This document shows positions 51,889-63,200 of a stretch of DNA of 64,000 bases, in pieces. The notes under the pieces are model-generated. The model worked only from the letters and a program-made list of their open reading frames with translations. It searched no databases and was not told the DNA's origin. This DNA is from Pseudomonas sp. gcc21 (GTDB lineage Bacteria; Pseudomonadota; Gammaproteobacteria; Pseudomonadales; Pseudomonadaceae): positions 3,472,001-3,536,000 of the forward strand of contig NZ_CP051625.1 in NCBI RefSeq assembly GCF_012844345.1. The letters run 5' to 3'. The position numbers and the translations under genes were made by a program. The stretch's first letter is position 1. Each line of letters opens with the position of its first letter.

Positions 51889-52009
51889 CCTTTCGTAGGG
51901 ACTGTTGACGTTTCGTCGCGAGCTGCTTTGCTGTGTCGGATGATGTCAAGCAACCTGGACGGCTACCCCGAAGGGCTGCAGCCGCTACGAAACATCAACA
52001 GACCTTACC
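51889..52009 (+). promoter_or_regulatory. Structured hpt leader with two exclusive pairings
   Basis: Within the 402-base gap between upp and hpt, TGTTGACGTTTCGT (51903-51916) pairs in 13 of 14 positions with ACGAAACATCAACA (51987-52000). Inside, TTGCT (51928-51932) pairs with AGCAA (51949-51953), and CGGCT (51960-51964) with AGCCG (51980-51984) around CCC-CGAA-GGG, giving a three-way junction. CTACGAAA (51985-51992) is also perfectly complementary to TTTCGTAG (51891-51898), which excludes the first stem. The ribosome binding site GGAGAAG begins ten bases downstream. It lacks the conserved loops of purine riboswitches. The part from 51621 to 51850 shows no gene. Confidence 0.5.
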
Positions 52010-52022
52010 CCGGAGAAGTGCA

Positions 52023-52580
52023 ATGTCCGTCGATCTTGAACACATCAAGCAGGTTATGGCTGAGGCTGATTGTCTGTTTACCGAGGCTCAGGTTCAGGAA
52101 GCCATGGACAAGATGGCTGAACAGATAAACAGCCAGATGGCGGACAGAAATCCCATCGTATACAGCGTAATGAACGGGGGGCTTATCATTGCCGGTCAGC
52201 TGGCAACGCGGTTGAACTTTCCACTTGAGCTCAGCTACCTGCACGCCACGCGCTACCGCAACAAACTGAGCGGGGGCGAGCTGTTCTGGAAAGCCCGCGC
52301 CGAGCATTCGCTGGTTGATCGTACGGTATTGATTCTCGACGATATCCTGGACGAAGGACACACCCTCGCCGCGATCGTGGAATACTGTCGCGACGCTGGT
52401 GCCAGTGAAGTGCTGACCGCAGTCCTGCTGGACAAGAAGCATGATCGCAAGGCCTATCCGGGCATGCGTGCCGACTTTACAGGGATGGAAGTAGAAGACC
52501 GTTACATCTTCGGCTTCGGTCTGGATTACAAGGGTTACTGGCGCAATGCGCCAGGTATCTTCGCCCTCAAGGGTCACTGA
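52023..52580 (+). CDS. hpt: Hypoxanthine-guanine phosphoribosyltransferase
   Basis: Product of 185 aa from ATG 52023 with GGAGAAG six bases upstream; the frame is open to 51933, but those codons lie in the structured leader. The PRPP loop reads LILDDILDEGHTL near residue 103, and VYSVMNGGLIIAG and RYIFGFGLDYKGYWRN are family motifs. It salvages hypoxanthine and guanine with PRPP. It is transcribed divergently from upp. Confidence 0.94.
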   Translation: MSVDLEHIKQVMAEADCLFTEAQVQEAMDKMAEQINSQMADRNPIVYSVMNGGLIIAGQLATRLNFPLELSYLHATRYRNKLSGGELFWKARAEHSLVDRTVLILDDILDEGHTLAAIVEYCRDAGASEVLTAVLLDKKHDRKAYPGMRADFTGMEVEDRYIFGFGLDYKGYWRNAPGIFALKGH

Positions 52581-52605
52581 CAGCCGGCAGAGGCTGGCGA
52601 CCGCA

Positions 52606-54354
52606 TCACAGGGTCGCCGCTTCCGATTGCTGCTCTGCCAGGTCCTCGCGGATATGCCGCGCCGCTTGCGAGGGTCGGGCTACGTAGCGCCGCGATCCAC
52701 GCACCGCACCCATTCCCGCACGCTTGAGCTTGAGTCTCAGCGGCGCCCGAACACCAATCAGATAAACCTTGATGCCGCGTTTTTCAAGGTCCTGCAACGC
52801 TTTCTGAAAGATCACCAGCGCGCTCATGTCCATACTCGGTACCGTCTGCATGTCGATAGCAAGATAACGGATTGCTTCGTCGTACCGGTTCAGCGCGTTC
52901 AGCGCCTTGTCTGCAGCGGCAAAGAACAACGGACCGTTTATCTGATATAGCGCTACGCTTTCCGGCAGGGCCGCCAGCGCTGCATCGCTGTGGATGGGTT
53001 TCTTGCTGCCCTGGCTCAGGTCCGCCATGCGCTTGATGAACAGCACCGATGCCAGCAGCAAACCGACGCCAACTGCCAGCACCATATCAAACAGTACGGT
53101 CAGCACCAGACAGATGATCAGCACCCAGACATCCTGGCGTGGCCCGATACGCAGCATATGCACTACATGGGGCGCCTCGCTCATGTTCCAGGCCACGATC
53201 AACAGCATCGCTGCCAGCGAAGCCATGGGTAGATAAGCGAACAGATCGGCCAGCAGGACCACTGCGAGCAGGATCACCAGCGCATGAAATACCGCTGCCA
53301 TAGGCGTACGCGCCCCGGAGCGAACGCTGGTCGCGGTCCGGGCGATAGCCGCTGTCGCGGTGATGCCGCCGAAGAAAGGCACAATCAGATTACCCAGACC
53401 CTGACCCATCAACTCGGCGTTGGGGTTATGGCGGGTGTTGGCCATGCCGTCGGCAACCAGCGCACACAGCAGCGACTCGATGGCACCAAGCATGGCTACC
53501 GCCAGCGCTGCGGGCAGCAATTCCCGCAGCAGATTGAAATCAACTGCTAACGGTTGGCCATCCGCGCCGGGCAACGTCCACGGCAATACCCAGTGCGGGG
53601 CGATAGGCGGGATGCCAGCGTGGGTAACGCCGTCCATCACATAACTGAAGCGCGAGCCGAGCGTGTCCACTGGAAGACCGAAATGCATCAGCCCCAACGC
53701 GAGCAAGGCGCCGACCAGCAAGGCGACCAGATGACCAGGGATTTTCCGCGTCACGCGGGGCCAGAGCATCAATACCCCAAGGGTAACGATGCCCACCAGG
53801 GTGTCGCCGGGCTGAATGCTCGGAAGCGCCTGCACCAGCGCTTGCAGTTGATCAACGTAGCTCTCGTGCTGACCCACGTTTCGCAGGCCGAAGAAATCCT
53901 TGATCTGCAAGGTGGCGATGACCACACCAATGCCTGCGGTGAAGCCCATTACTACGGGATAGGGCACCACCTGAATCAGGCTGCCCATTCGTGCCAAACC
54001 CAGCGCAAGCAGGATAAGCCCGGACATGGCACTGACCAGCAGGAGTCCGCCGATGCCGTATTGTTGGGTGATCGGCAACAGGATCACCACAAAGGCGGCG
54101 GTCGGTCCTGAGATGTTGAAACGCGAACCGCCCGTCAACGCTATGATCAGCCCGCCGATGATGCCGGTATAGAGCCCGTGTTGCGGCGCAACGCCCACCG
54201 CGATAGCCAAGGCCATGCCCAAAGGAATAGCGATGATGCCGACAGTAATGCCGGCGAGCAGGTCGCCACGTAACGTCTGGAGGGTATATCCCTCTTTGAT
54301 GCTTTCGCGCATCGCCGCGAAGAGGGGCAGGCGGCCTGAACCAGTGCGTGCCAT
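52606..54354 (-). CDS. dauA: SulP-family transporter, DauA-like
   Basis: Product of 582 aa from ATG 54354, with AGGA about ten bases upstream; the frame extends to 54438 without family support. About 12 membrane segments include LLAGITVGIIAIPLGMALAI and FNISGPTAAFVVILLP, both close to E. coli DauA, followed by a cytoplasmic STAS domain (about 450-555). DauA carries C4-dicarboxylates such as succinate, although other SulP members carry sulphate or bicarbonate. A role linked to the carbonic anhydrase elsewhere cannot be shown. Confidence 0.85.
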   Translation of the reverse strand: MARTGSGRLPLFAAMRESIKEGYTLQTLRGDLLAGITVGIIAIPLGMALAIAVGVAPQHGLYTGIIGGLIIALTGGSRFNISGPTAAFVVILLPITQQYGIGGLLLVSAMSGLILLALGLARMGSLIQVVPYPVVMGFTAGIGVVIATLQIKDFFGLRNVGQHESYVDQLQALVQALPSIQPGDTLVGIVTLGVLMLWPRVTRKIPGHLVALLVGALLALGLMHFGLPVDTLGSRFSYVMDGVTHAGIPPIAPHWVLPWTLPGADGQPLAVDFNLLRELLPAALAVAMLGAIESLLCALVADGMANTRHNPNAELMGQGLGNLIVPFFGGITATAAIARTATSVRSGARTPMAAVFHALVILLAVVLLADLFAYLPMASLAAMLLIVAWNMSEAPHVVHMLRIGPRQDVWVLIICLVLTVLFDMVLAVGVGLLLASVLFIKRMADLSQGSKKPIHSDAALAALPESVALYQINGPLFFAAADKALNALNRYDEAIRYLAIDMQTVPSMDMSALVIFQKALQDLEKRGIKVYLIGVRAPLRLKLKRAGMGAVRGSRRYVARPSQAARHIREDLAEQQSEAATL

Positions 54355-54616
54355 AAAATGTCCTGTCGTGCCTGATCGGGGCGAGGCGCAGCCCCTGTTG
54401 AAAGATCCATCCTTTTTGCCGGGAAGCCCTAATAGCATACTCTTCCAGGCCTCTGTCTGGAGCCAAGCGCCACCGGTGCGCGGATTTATCGCAGATCCGC
54501 AACACCGCGCGGGCTCGATACTGGCTGATGAATCCCGTCGCGGCAGGGCGATGCTGGTGGGGGATGGTCGGTCTGGTTACAATTGCGCTCCCTGAACACT
54601 GTGCAACGAGGTTTCC

Positions 54617-54910
54617 GTGCGTAAAGACAAGCAGAAGGTAGTCGGTGAACCGATTACAGACGAACAGGTTGCGGTTTTTTTACAGGCGAGGCCGTTCAAT
54701 GCCAATGAGTCGGTGGAATTGCATATCCTCACCAAAGCGTATCGTGGCTTGCGCGCCGAAGACTTTCAGCGCTTCCTGGAAATGTTCCGCGCTGAAGGGT
54801 ATGACGTGAATGCCACAGACGCCCAGGGCCGCACGTTTCTCAGCACCCTGCGCGATCACGCCCAGGCTGAGGATTACATTGTCGCCCTCGAGGCCGCTGG
54901 CGCACGATAA
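54617..54910 (+). CDS. PA4642 family small protein
   Basis: Product of 97 aa from GTG 54617, with GAGG seven bases upstream. It has no signal or membrane segment. The middle part EDFQRFLEMFRAEGYDVNATD and the end QGRTFLSTLRDHAQAEDYI resemble half of an ankyrin-like or helical repeat. Small proteins of this kind are conserved in Pseudomonas near dauA-like and hpt genes and have no known function. TACAAT at 54576-54581 could be its -10 box. Confidence 0.75.
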   Translation: MRKDKQKVVGEPITDEQVAVFLQARPFNANESVELHILTKAYRGLRAEDFQRFLEMFRAEGYDVNATDAQGRTFLSTLRDHAQAEDYIVALEAAGAR

Positions 54911-55050
54911 ATCGGCCCTCTGGGGTTGGGTTTGTCGTGCTGTCTGTCTGCCACTGGCAATGCTCATCAGCTATGCTGTGAACCCCGGCGTAGCAACCAA
55001 GCTGGCCGCTGCCCGGGATATCAACAATTGAACTTAAGGAGTGCCGTGTC

Positions 55051-55635
55051 ATGTTGAAACCTGTGGGTATGCTGGCTGTATTCGCTCTGGCTCTGACGTT
55101 GGTGGGCTGCGCCCATAGTCCCCAGCAGCTCAGCGTGCAGCCCAAGGTTCAGGTCGCCCTGAACCCCGTCGCAGGCAATCAGCCGGTGGCGGTCGCTGTG
55201 CAGGACACACGGTCCTCAACCGTACTCGGCACACGGGGCGGTATCTATCCGAACTCGAGCAACCTGACCCTGAGCGACCGATCGATCCCGGCCATTCGCC
55301 AGGAAGTCGAACAGTCTCTGCGTCAGCTGGGGTTTGTTGTGGTTCAACCCGGTTCGGCCGGCGCCAATAGCCTCACGGTCAACCTCGCTGAGCTCAGCTA
55401 CCGCTCACCCAGCGACGGGGCGTATGTCACCCAGGCGGACATCGGCGCAGTGTTCACTGCCGAGGCGCGCGGTCGCGACCAGATTTACAACGGGCGCTAC
55501 AGCGCATCTGCCCAGCATCGTTTCGGTTACGCGCCCAATCAGGCGACCAATACCAAGCTGGTGTCTGAAGTGCTGAGTGATGCCTTGTCGCGGATGTTCC
55601 GGGATCAGGAAATTGTCCGCGTGCTCCAGCGCTAG
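55051..55635 (+). CDS. YajG-family lipoprotein
   Basis: Product of 194 aa. A lipoprotein signal ends in LVGC (Cys at about residue 20). The body matches YajG: VAVAVQDTRSSTVLGTRGG and a C-terminal LSDALSRMFRDQEIVRVL. The function of the family is unknown; in E. coli yajG is upstream of ampG. AAGGAG precedes the ATG by nine bases. It is followed by a terminator. Confidence 0.85.
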   Translation: MLKPVGMLAVFALALTLVGCAHSPQQLSVQPKVQVALNPVAGNQPVAVAVQDTRSSTVLGTRGGIYPNSSNLTLSDRSIPAIRQEVEQSLRQLGFVVVQPGSAGANSLTVNLAELSYRSPSDGAYVTQADIGAVFTAEARGRDQIYNGRYSASAQHRFGYAPNQATNTKLVSEVLSDALSRMFRDQEIVRVLQR

Positions 55636-55673
55636 GATATCTCTTGTAGTTTTGCGCTGAATAACAGCGAACT

Positions 55674-55704
55674 AAAAAGCCAGACCCTGAGGTCTGGCTT
55701 TTTT
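55674..55704. terminator. Bidirectional terminator between the YajG and BCCT genes
   Basis: AAAAAGCCAGACC, loop CTGA and GGTCTGGCTTTTTT form a perfect stem flanked by A-run and T-run, so it can stop transcripts from both converging genes. Confidence 0.92.
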
Positions 55705-55727
55705 GTGCATGGTCTGCAACGGGCCGC

Positions 55728-57800
55728 TTATCCCTTTTCGGGGGGCGGCGTCATGGTCGGGGAGGGTGTGAGCATCTCGTCGTGCTCGGCCATGTTCCAG
55801 GGCAGTGAGCCGGGCGAGATATGCAGGAAGTGCAGATAGCGCTCGAAATGGTCAAGGGCGTCGCCGATGATTTCCTGCTGATCGTAGCCGTAGATATCGT
55901 AGGTCTGCCCGCCGCGACGGAGGAAGACCTCGGCGCGGTAATAGTGCGCTTCGGGCGTACTATCGGTGGCGGCTACTTCAGGAAAAGCATAGTCCGGGCG
56001 TGCATATTCGCGGATGCGGATCTCATAGATGAAGTCGGTCTGGCCCGGCTTGACTACTTCGATATAGGCACGTCCCAATTCCGCATCGTGGTTCGCCTCC
56101 GCGGGCCAGCCCTGATCGGCCAGATTGCTTGCCAGCCGTTGCAGGGCCGGGAACACCGTTTGCGCAATGAACTGTTCGACCTCCTTTTTCTCGGGAAAAT
56201 TGACGATCCCCGCGACACGCTTCTTCCACAACGAGGCCGCATTCGCGTGGGAATGCCGGCCGGTTTGCATGTGATGAATCAGGCTCTGGTCACGGTGCCC
56301 CTCGATCACCAGCGCCCGCCACATTCCCACAGCGGATATCAGCATGATGATGGCAAAGGGGAGGGCGCTGGCGATGGTCATCGTCTGCAACGCGCTCAAG
56401 CCGCCCGCCAGCAACAAGGTAGCGGCCACAGCCCCTTCCAGAATGGCCCAGAACGCCCGTTGCCAGGCCGGAGTCGCGAGCACACCGCCTGAGGCCAGCG
56501 AGTCGATGACCAGGGAGCCCGAGTCCGATGAGGTAACGAAGAAGGTGATGATAAGCAGTACCGTCAGGAAGGACACGATCGAGGTGAGCGGGAGGCGCTC
56601 GAACAGCTTGAACAGCGCGATCGCGTTATCGTTCTGCACTTCGGTGATCAGCGCGGTATAACCCTCGTTCATGATCAGGTGCAGTGCGGTGTCGCCAAAG
56701 ATGGAAAACCACATGAAGGTGAAAATACTCGGCACCAGCATGACACCCACCACAAATTGGCGAATGGTGCGTCCGCGGCTGATCTTGGCGATAAACAGGC
56801 CGACGAAGGGCGCCCAGGCGATGGTCCAGCCGAAGATGAACAGCGTCCAGTTGCCGATCCAGTCAGAGCGCGTATAGGCCTGAAGATTGAAGGTCCGCTC
56901 GATAATGTTATTCAGGTAGCTGCCGGTGTTCTGCAAGAAGGTTTCCAGAATGAACACAGAAGGGCCAACCAGAAACACGAAGATCATCAGGGCAACGGCC
57001 AGGACCATGTTCAGGATGGAGAGGTTCTTCACGCCCTTGTCGAGGCCCGCTACCACCGAGATCAGCGCCAGTGCCGTAATCACCGCAATGGTGATGATCT
57101 GGACCGTGATGGAGACCGGGATCTCTGGCCAGAGATAATTCATGCCCGCGTTAATCTGGGTGACCGAGAGGCCCAGCGTGGTGGCGATGCCGAACAGGGT
57201 ACCGAGAATCGCGAATACGTCGACGGTGTGGCCAATGGGGCCGTGAATGCGCTCACCGATCAGGGGGTACAACGCCGAGCGCATGGAGAGCGGCAAGCCA
57301 TGGCGGAAGGCGAAGTACGCCAGCACCAGGCCGACCAGGCCGTAGATCGCCCAGATGTGAAAGCCCCAGTGAAAGAACGCGATCTGCAATGCCTGCTTCG
57401 CCGCGTCCACGGTTTCCGCCGCCCCGGCAGGAGGTGAGGCGTAGTGCAGCACCGGCTCGGCCACACCGAAGAACAGCAGGGCGATCCCGTAACCGGCAGA
57501 AAACAGCATGGCGAACCAGGCCGGAAAGCTGTATTGCGGCTCGGCGTGGTCGGGGCCGAGCTTGATGTGGCCCCAGCTGCTGAAGGCGATCACCGTGATG
57601 AACACGAGGAAGCAGGCAACCGCCAGCATGTAGAACCAGCCAAAGGTGCCGTTGATGTAGGCGAGGACGTCAGCAAAGGCCTCTCCGGCCAGCTCTGGAT
57701 TGCTGACCGTGCCGATCACCAGCAGCAGGGTAACGATTACAGCGGGTAGGAAAACGGGGAAAAGGATGGTCGACTTCCAGGCGGATTGTTCAGCCTTCAT
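55728..57800 (-). CDS. betT: BCCT-family choline/betaine transporter
   Basis: Product of 690 aa from ATG 57800, with AAGGA upstream; the frame to 57917 is not membrane-like. Twelve hydrophobic helices include the BCCT landmarks FSAGYGIALLFFGVAEP and FFHWGFHIWAIYGLVG. After the last helix there is a cytoplasmic tail of about 185 residues, as in BetT, where it senses osmotic strength. The substrate is probably choline or glycine betaine. No bet genes are next to it. Confidence 0.87.
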   Translation of the reverse strand: MKAEQSAWKSTILFPVFLPAVIVTLLLVIGTVSNPELAGEAFADVLAYINGTFGWFYMLAVACFLVFITVIAFSSWGHIKLGPDHAEPQYSFPAWFAMLFSAGYGIALLFFGVAEPVLHYASPPAGAAETVDAAKQALQIAFFHWGFHIWAIYGLVGLVLAYFAFRHGLPLSMRSALYPLIGERIHGPIGHTVDVFAILGTLFGIATTLGLSVTQINAGMNYLWPEIPVSITVQIITIAVITALALISVVAGLDKGVKNLSILNMVLAVALMIFVFLVGPSVFILETFLQNTGSYLNNIIERTFNLQAYTRSDWIGNWTLFIFGWTIAWAPFVGLFIAKISRGRTIRQFVVGVMLVPSIFTFMWFSIFGDTALHLIMNEGYTALITEVQNDNAIALFKLFERLPLTSIVSFLTVLLIITFFVTSSDSGSLVIDSLASGGVLATPAWQRAFWAILEGAVAATLLLAGGLSALQTMTIASALPFAIIMLISAVGMWRALVIEGHRDQSLIHHMQTGRHSHANAASLWKKRVAGIVNFPEKKEVEQFIAQTVFPALQRLASNLADQGWPAEANHDAELGRAYIEVVKPGQTDFIYEIRIREYARPDYAFPEVAATDSTPEAHYYRAEVFLRRGGQTYDIYGYDQQEIIGDALDHFERYLHFLHISPGSLPWNMAEHDEMLTPSPTMTPPPEKG

Positions 57801-57959
57801 TGGAGTTTTTCCTTGTAGTCGGTTCGGAAGGGTGAGCGCGCGATACGTAATCCTCTCGTAATTTGTGACAGCCCAGCGGCACGAGACGTTCAGAAAGCCG
57901 TCTGCGTGCGGATGCAAATGAGTATAGCCAGTGATGCTGGCGTTTCTGGCGAAGGCTGA

Positions 57960-58352
57960 TCAGGAGGCTTCGCAGGTTTCAATCTTGACCCGAACGGTGC
58001 CGGCCTTGGTCATACCGATTTCCTTCGCGGCCCGCAGCGACAGGTCTATCACCCGCTTCCCGGTATAGGGGCCACGGTCGGTGATCTCTACCATCACACT
58101 GCGCTGGTTCTGTCGATTGGTAACGCACACGAGGGTGCCGAACGGCAGGGTGGGGTGGGCAGCAGTCAGCCGCGTCTGATCATATATCGCGCCGCTGGCG
58201 GTACGTCGGCCATGCAGCTGGGAAGAGTAATAGGACGCTCGGCCTGTTTCGGTGTAACTGTCGAGCTCGCTGGCCGAGCTCTCCTCCAACGGCCCGTTGC
58301 TGGCGCAGGCAAACGCGGGAATCAGTACAAGCGCCGCCAGAAGTCGGCGCAT
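57960..58352 (-). CDS. RlpA-family lipoprotein with a double-psi beta-barrel
   Basis: Product of 130 aa from ATG 58352. A lipoprotein signal ends near AFAC. The DPBB core includes GRASYYSSQLHGRRTASG and ITDRGPYTGKRVIDLS, which carry the catalytic Asp and His region of RlpA lytic transglycosylases. The C-terminal SPOR domain of full RlpA is missing, so septal targeting is doubtful. An in-frame ATG at 58418 would overlap gatB and place the signal peptide internally, so it is rejected. Confidence 0.8.
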   Translation of the reverse strand: MRRLLAALVLIPAFACASNGPLEESSASELDSYTETGRASYYSSQLHGRRTASGAIYDQTRLTAAHPTLPFGTLVCVTNRQNQRSVMVEITDRGPYTGKRVIDLSLRAAKEIGMTKAGTVRVKIETCEAS

Positions 58353-58407
58353 GGCTGGCTTGCCGCAGCGGAACCGCCCGGCACTCCGGTAAAGGAGTGC
58401 CGACATC

Positions 58408-59853
58408 TCAGTCATCAAGCTTCTGTTTCAGCAATTGATTGACCTGTTGCGGATTGGCCTTGCCCTTCGAAGCCTTCATGGCCTGTCCGACAAAGAACCC
58501 GAACATCTTGCCGCGCTTGGCTTCGTCGCTGGCGCGGTATTGTTCAACCTGCTCGGCATTGGCAGCCAGGACTTCGTCGAGCATGGCTTCGATTGCGCCA
58601 CTGTCGGTGACTTGCTTCAAGCCCTTGGCTTCGATGATCTGATCCGCATCGCCTTCACCCTTGGCCATCGCTTCAAAGACCATCTTGGCGATCTTGCCGG
58701 AGATGGTGTTGTCCTTGATGCGCAGGATCATTCCGCCGAGCTGGTTGGCGCTGACCGGTGTCTCATCGATCTCCAGTCCTTCCTTGTTGAGTAGACTGGA
58801 CAGCTCGCCCATGACCCAGTTGGCAGCCAGTTTGGCATCGCCGCAGACGCGCTGGACCTCTTCAAAATAATCAGCCATCTCTCGGCTGGCCGACAGCACG
58901 CTGGCGTCATAAACCGACAGGCCAAATTCGCTCTGGAATCGCTCACGCTTCTGCTGCGGCAGTTCCGGCAGCTCTCCGCGCACCTCTTCGATGAATGCAG
59001 GCTCAATCACTACCGGCAGCAGGTCGGGATCCGGGAAGTAGCGGTAATCGTTGGCTTCTTCCTTGCTGCGCATGGAGCGCGTCTCGTCCTTGTTGGGGTC
59101 GTACAGGCGGGTTTCCTGGATGACCGTGCCGCCGTCCTCGATCAGTTCGATCTGGCGCTGTACTTCGGTATTGATGGCCTTCTCGATAAAGCGGAACGAG
59201 TTGACGTTCTTGATCTCGCAGCGAGTGCCAAACTCGGTCTGGCCCTTGGGGCGAACCGAGACGTTGCAATCGCAGCGCAGTGAGCCTTCGGCCATGTTGC
59301 CATCACAGATACCCAGATAGCGCACCAGCGAGTGGATTGTGCGGGCGTAGGCGACGGCTTCCTTGGCGCTGCGCATGTCCGGCTCGGAAACGATCTCCAG
59401 CAATGGCGTGCCGGCGCGGTTCAGGTCAATACCGCTCATGCCCTGGAAGTCTTCATGCAGACTTTTGCCGGCGTCTTCTTCGAGGTGTGCGCGGGTGACG
59501 CCGACGCGTTTGATGCTGCCATCGTCCAGGGTGATGTCGAGGAATCCCTTGCCGACGATGGGCAGATCCATCTGGCTGATCTGGTAGCCCTTGGGCAAAT
59601 CCGGATAGAAATAATTCTTGCGCGCAAAGACGTTGGTCATGCCGATCTCCGCATTGATCGCAAGACCGAACTTGACGGCATTGCGAACCGCCTGCTGATT
59701 CAGGACCGGCAGTGTGCCGGGCATGCCCAGGTCCACCAGGCTGGCCTGGACGTTGGGCTCGGCGCCGAAGGTGGTGGCGCTACCCGAGAAAATCTTCGAG
59801 GCGGTTGTGAGCTGTGCGTGAATTTCCAGCCCGATAACGATTTCCCATTGCAT
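58408..59853 (-). CDS. gatB: Aspartyl/glutamyl-tRNA amidotransferase subunit B
   Basis: Product of 481 aa. The N-terminal kinase-like domain includes [13 protein letters not shown] and [11 protein letters not shown]; the C-terminal Yqey-like domain ends the protein ([15 protein letters not shown]). GatB activates Asp-tRNA(Asn) or Glu-tRNA(Gln) by phosphorylation. Last gene of gatC-gatA-gatB. A GGCACTCC/GGAGTGCC hairpin at 58380-58401 lies just past the stop, without a T-run. Confidence 0.97.
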   Translation of the reverse strand: MQWEIVIGLEIHAQLTTASKIFSGSATTFGAEPNVQASLVDLGMPGTLPVLNQQAVRNAVKFGLAINAEIGMTNVFARKNYFYPDLPKGYQISQMDLPIVGKGFLDITLDDGSIKRVGVTRAHLEEDAGKSLHEDFQGMSGIDLNRAGTPLLEIVSEPDMRSAKEAVAYARTIHSLVRYLGICDGNMAEGSLRCDCNVSVRPKGQTEFGTRCEIKNVNSFRFIEKAINTEVQRQIELIEDGGTVIQETRLYDPNKDETRSMRSKEEANDYRYFPDPDLLPVVIEPAFIEEVRGELPELPQQKRERFQSEFGLSVYDASVLSASREMADYFEEVQRVCGDAKLAANWVMGELSSLLNKEGLEIDETPVSANQLGGMILRIKDNTISGKIAKMVFEAMAKGEGDADQIIEAKGLKQVTDSGAIEAMLDEVLAANAEQVEQYRASDEAKRGKMFGFFVGQAMKASKGKANPQQVNQLLKQKLDD

Positions 59854-59931
59854 CTTCAGTGTTCCTCAGAAATTCCGTGGCGCCGGTTGCCGCTCCCCGC
59901 GAGGAGCCGGGCAACCAGGCTTCGCCGTAGC

Positions 59932-61383
59932 TCAGTAGCCTTGCGGCGCGCGGGTGTGCCAGTCGGTAACCTGCTGGTACTGGTGCGCAATGTTCAGCAG
60001 GCGCGCTTCGCTGAAGTACGGACCGAGCAACTGCATGCCCAGCGGCAGGCCATTGGCGAAACCGGCGGGCAGGGCAACACCGGGTACACCCGCCAGGTTG
60101 GCGGTGATGGTGTAGATGTCAGTGAGATACAGGCTGACCGGGTCGTCGATCTTCTCGCCAATGCGGAACGCCGGCGTTGGTGACGTCGGGCACAGAATCA
60201 CATCGACCTGCTCATAGGCAGCCATGAAGTCATTCTTGATCAGACGGCGGATCTTTTGCGCCTTGAGGTAATAGGCATCGTAATAGCCAGCAGACAGCGC
60301 GTAAGCGCCGACCATGATGCGCCGCTTCACTTCGTTGCCGAAGCCTTCGCTGCGCGAACGCTTGTACAGATCGGTGAGGTCAGCCGGATTCTCGCAGCGG
60401 TAACCGAAACGCACGCCATCGAAGCGCGACAGGTTCGAGGACGCCTCGGCCGGTGCGATGACGTAATAGGCCGGAATGGCCAGCTCTGCGTTCGGCAGGC
60501 TGATCTCGCGCACTTCAGCGCCCAGCGCTTCGAATTCCTTGACCGCCTGTTGAATGGCCGCCGCAGTAGCCGCATCCAGGCCACTGGAAAAGTATTCCTT
60601 CGGCAGGCCGATGCGCAGGCCCTTCAGCGAGTCGTTCAGACCAGCGCAATAGTTGGCGACCGGTTCGTCAACGCTGGTGGAGTCCTTCTCGTCGAAGCCG
60701 GCCATGACTTGCATCATCAGCGCGCAGTCTTCCGCGCTGCGCGCCATCGGGCCGCCCTGATCGAGGCTGGAGGCGTAGGCAATCATGCCCCAGCGTGAAA
60801 CGCGGCCATAGGTCGGCTTGAGACCGGTCAATGCGGTAAAACCGGCGGGCTGACGAATCGAGCCACCGGTGTCAGTGCCGGTGGCTGCCGCGCATAGACG
60901 TGCTGCCACCGCGGAGGCCGAACCACCAGAGGAGCCGCCCGGCACGCGGTCGGTATCCCAGGGGTTGCGGGTCGGTCCGTAATAGCTGGATTCACTTGAG
61001 GAGCCCATGGCGAACTCATCCATGTTGGTCTTGCCGAGCATGACGGTGCCGGCGTCCAGGAAGCGTGAAGTCACAGTCGATTCATAGGGCGCGATGAAGT
61101 TGTCGAGCATCTTCGAACCGCAGCTGGTGCGCACGCCCTGGGTGCAGAACAGGTCCTTGTGTGCCAGCGGGATGCCAGTGAGCGGGCCGGCATTACCGGC
61201 GGCGATGCGGGCATCCGCTGCGCGCGCCTGTTCCAGCGCCAGTTCCGGGGTGACGGTGATGTAGCTATTAAGGGTGCTATCGAACCGTGCGATACGGTCG
61301 AGATAGTGCTGAGTCAGCTCGACGCTTGAGATCGACTTGCTCTGCAGGGCCTGCGATAACGCGGCCAGGGATTTCTCATGCAT
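59932..61383 (-). CDS. gatA: Aspartyl/glutamyl-tRNA amidotransferase subunit A
   Basis: Product of 483 aa, the glutaminase of GatCAB. The amidase signature is complete: catalytic Lys in AHKDLF near residue 77, and the Ser pair in [15 protein letters not shown] near 150-165. Ammonia released from Gln passes to GatB. In Pseudomonas the complex makes Asn-tRNA(Asn) because asparaginyl-tRNA synthetase is usually absent. It lies 26 bases after gatC. Confidence 0.97.
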   Translation of the reverse strand: MHEKSLAALSQALQSKSISSVELTQHYLDRIARFDSTLNSYITVTPELALEQARAADARIAAGNAGPLTGIPLAHKDLFCTQGVRTSCGSKMLDNFIAPYESTVTSRFLDAGTVMLGKTNMDEFAMGSSSESSYYGPTRNPWDTDRVPGGSSGGSASAVAARLCAAATGTDTGGSIRQPAGFTALTGLKPTYGRVSRWGMIAYASSLDQGGPMARSAEDCALMMQVMAGFDEKDSTSVDEPVANYCAGLNDSLKGLRIGLPKEYFSSGLDAATAAAIQQAVKEFEALGAEVREISLPNAELAIPAYYVIAPAEASSNLSRFDGVRFGYRCENPADLTDLYKRSRSEGFGNEVKRRIMVGAYALSAGYYDAYYLKAQKIRRLIKNDFMAAYEQVDVILCPTSPTPAFRIGEKIDDPVSLYLTDIYTITANLAGVPGVALPAGFANGLPLGMQLLGPYFSEARLLNIAHQYQQVTDWHTRAPQGY

Positions 61384-61409
61384 GAAAAGGGTTCTCCGGG
61401 GCGCGGCGG

Positions 61410-61697
61410 TTATTCGATCACCTGAGGGACCAGGTACAGGCCGTCTTCGGTGGCGGGGGCGATGGCCTGGTAGGCGTCGCGCTGGTTGGTCTCGGTGACA
61501 GCATCCGGGCGCAGACGCTGAGTGGTTTCCAGCGGGTGAGCCAGCGGGGCGACGCCGTCAGTATTCACCTCTTGCATGCGATCGATCAGGTCCATGACGC
61601 CGGCCAGTTTGGCGGTAAACGCAGTGGCGTCCGCGTCGTCAATGGCGATACGGGCAAGATGGGCGACGTTCTCCACCTCTTTACGTTCTAGTGCCAT
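61410..61697 (-). CDS. gatC: Aspartyl/glutamyl-tRNA amidotransferase subunit C
   Basis: Product of 95 aa from ATG 61697, with GGAG upstream; the frame to 61736 adds 13 residues without family support. The pattern [12 protein letters not shown]...[22 protein letters not shown] is typical. GatC holds GatA and GatB together. It is divergent from mreB, an arrangement conserved in Pseudomonas. Confidence 0.95.
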   Translation of the reverse strand: MALERKEVENVAHLARIAIDDADATAFTAKLAGVMDLIDRMQEVNTDGVAPLAHPLETTQRLRPDAVTETNQRDAYQAIAPATEDGLYLVPQVIE

Positions 61698-63044
<1,347 letters not shown>

Positions 63045-63071
63045 ACTGACGCACTGTTTACCAGGTCTTGG

Positions 63072-63102
63072 TCCCTGTCACGCCGGTGTTGCATGATAGG
63101 GA
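63072..63102 (+). other. Hairpin between mreB and mreC
   Basis: TCCCTGTCA (63072-63080) pairs with TGATAGGGA (63094-63102) in nine positions, one a G-T pair, 27 bases after the mreB stop. There is no T-run. It may protect the mreB end of the transcript and lower expression of mreC. Confidence 0.45.
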
Positions 63103-63200
63103 TCCGGAACGACTGACCATCGCACCTGCGGCGGCCGTTCTACAGACCCTGGCTCAGCGTCGCGGCAGCAGGAGCCGCACAGGTTTATGAGGAGTGCACC

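Noticed and set aside
51889..52009. Purine riboswitch upstream of hpt
   Set aside because: The three-way junction shape is suggestive, but the conserved loop-loop and junction sequences of guanine/adenine riboswitches are absent.
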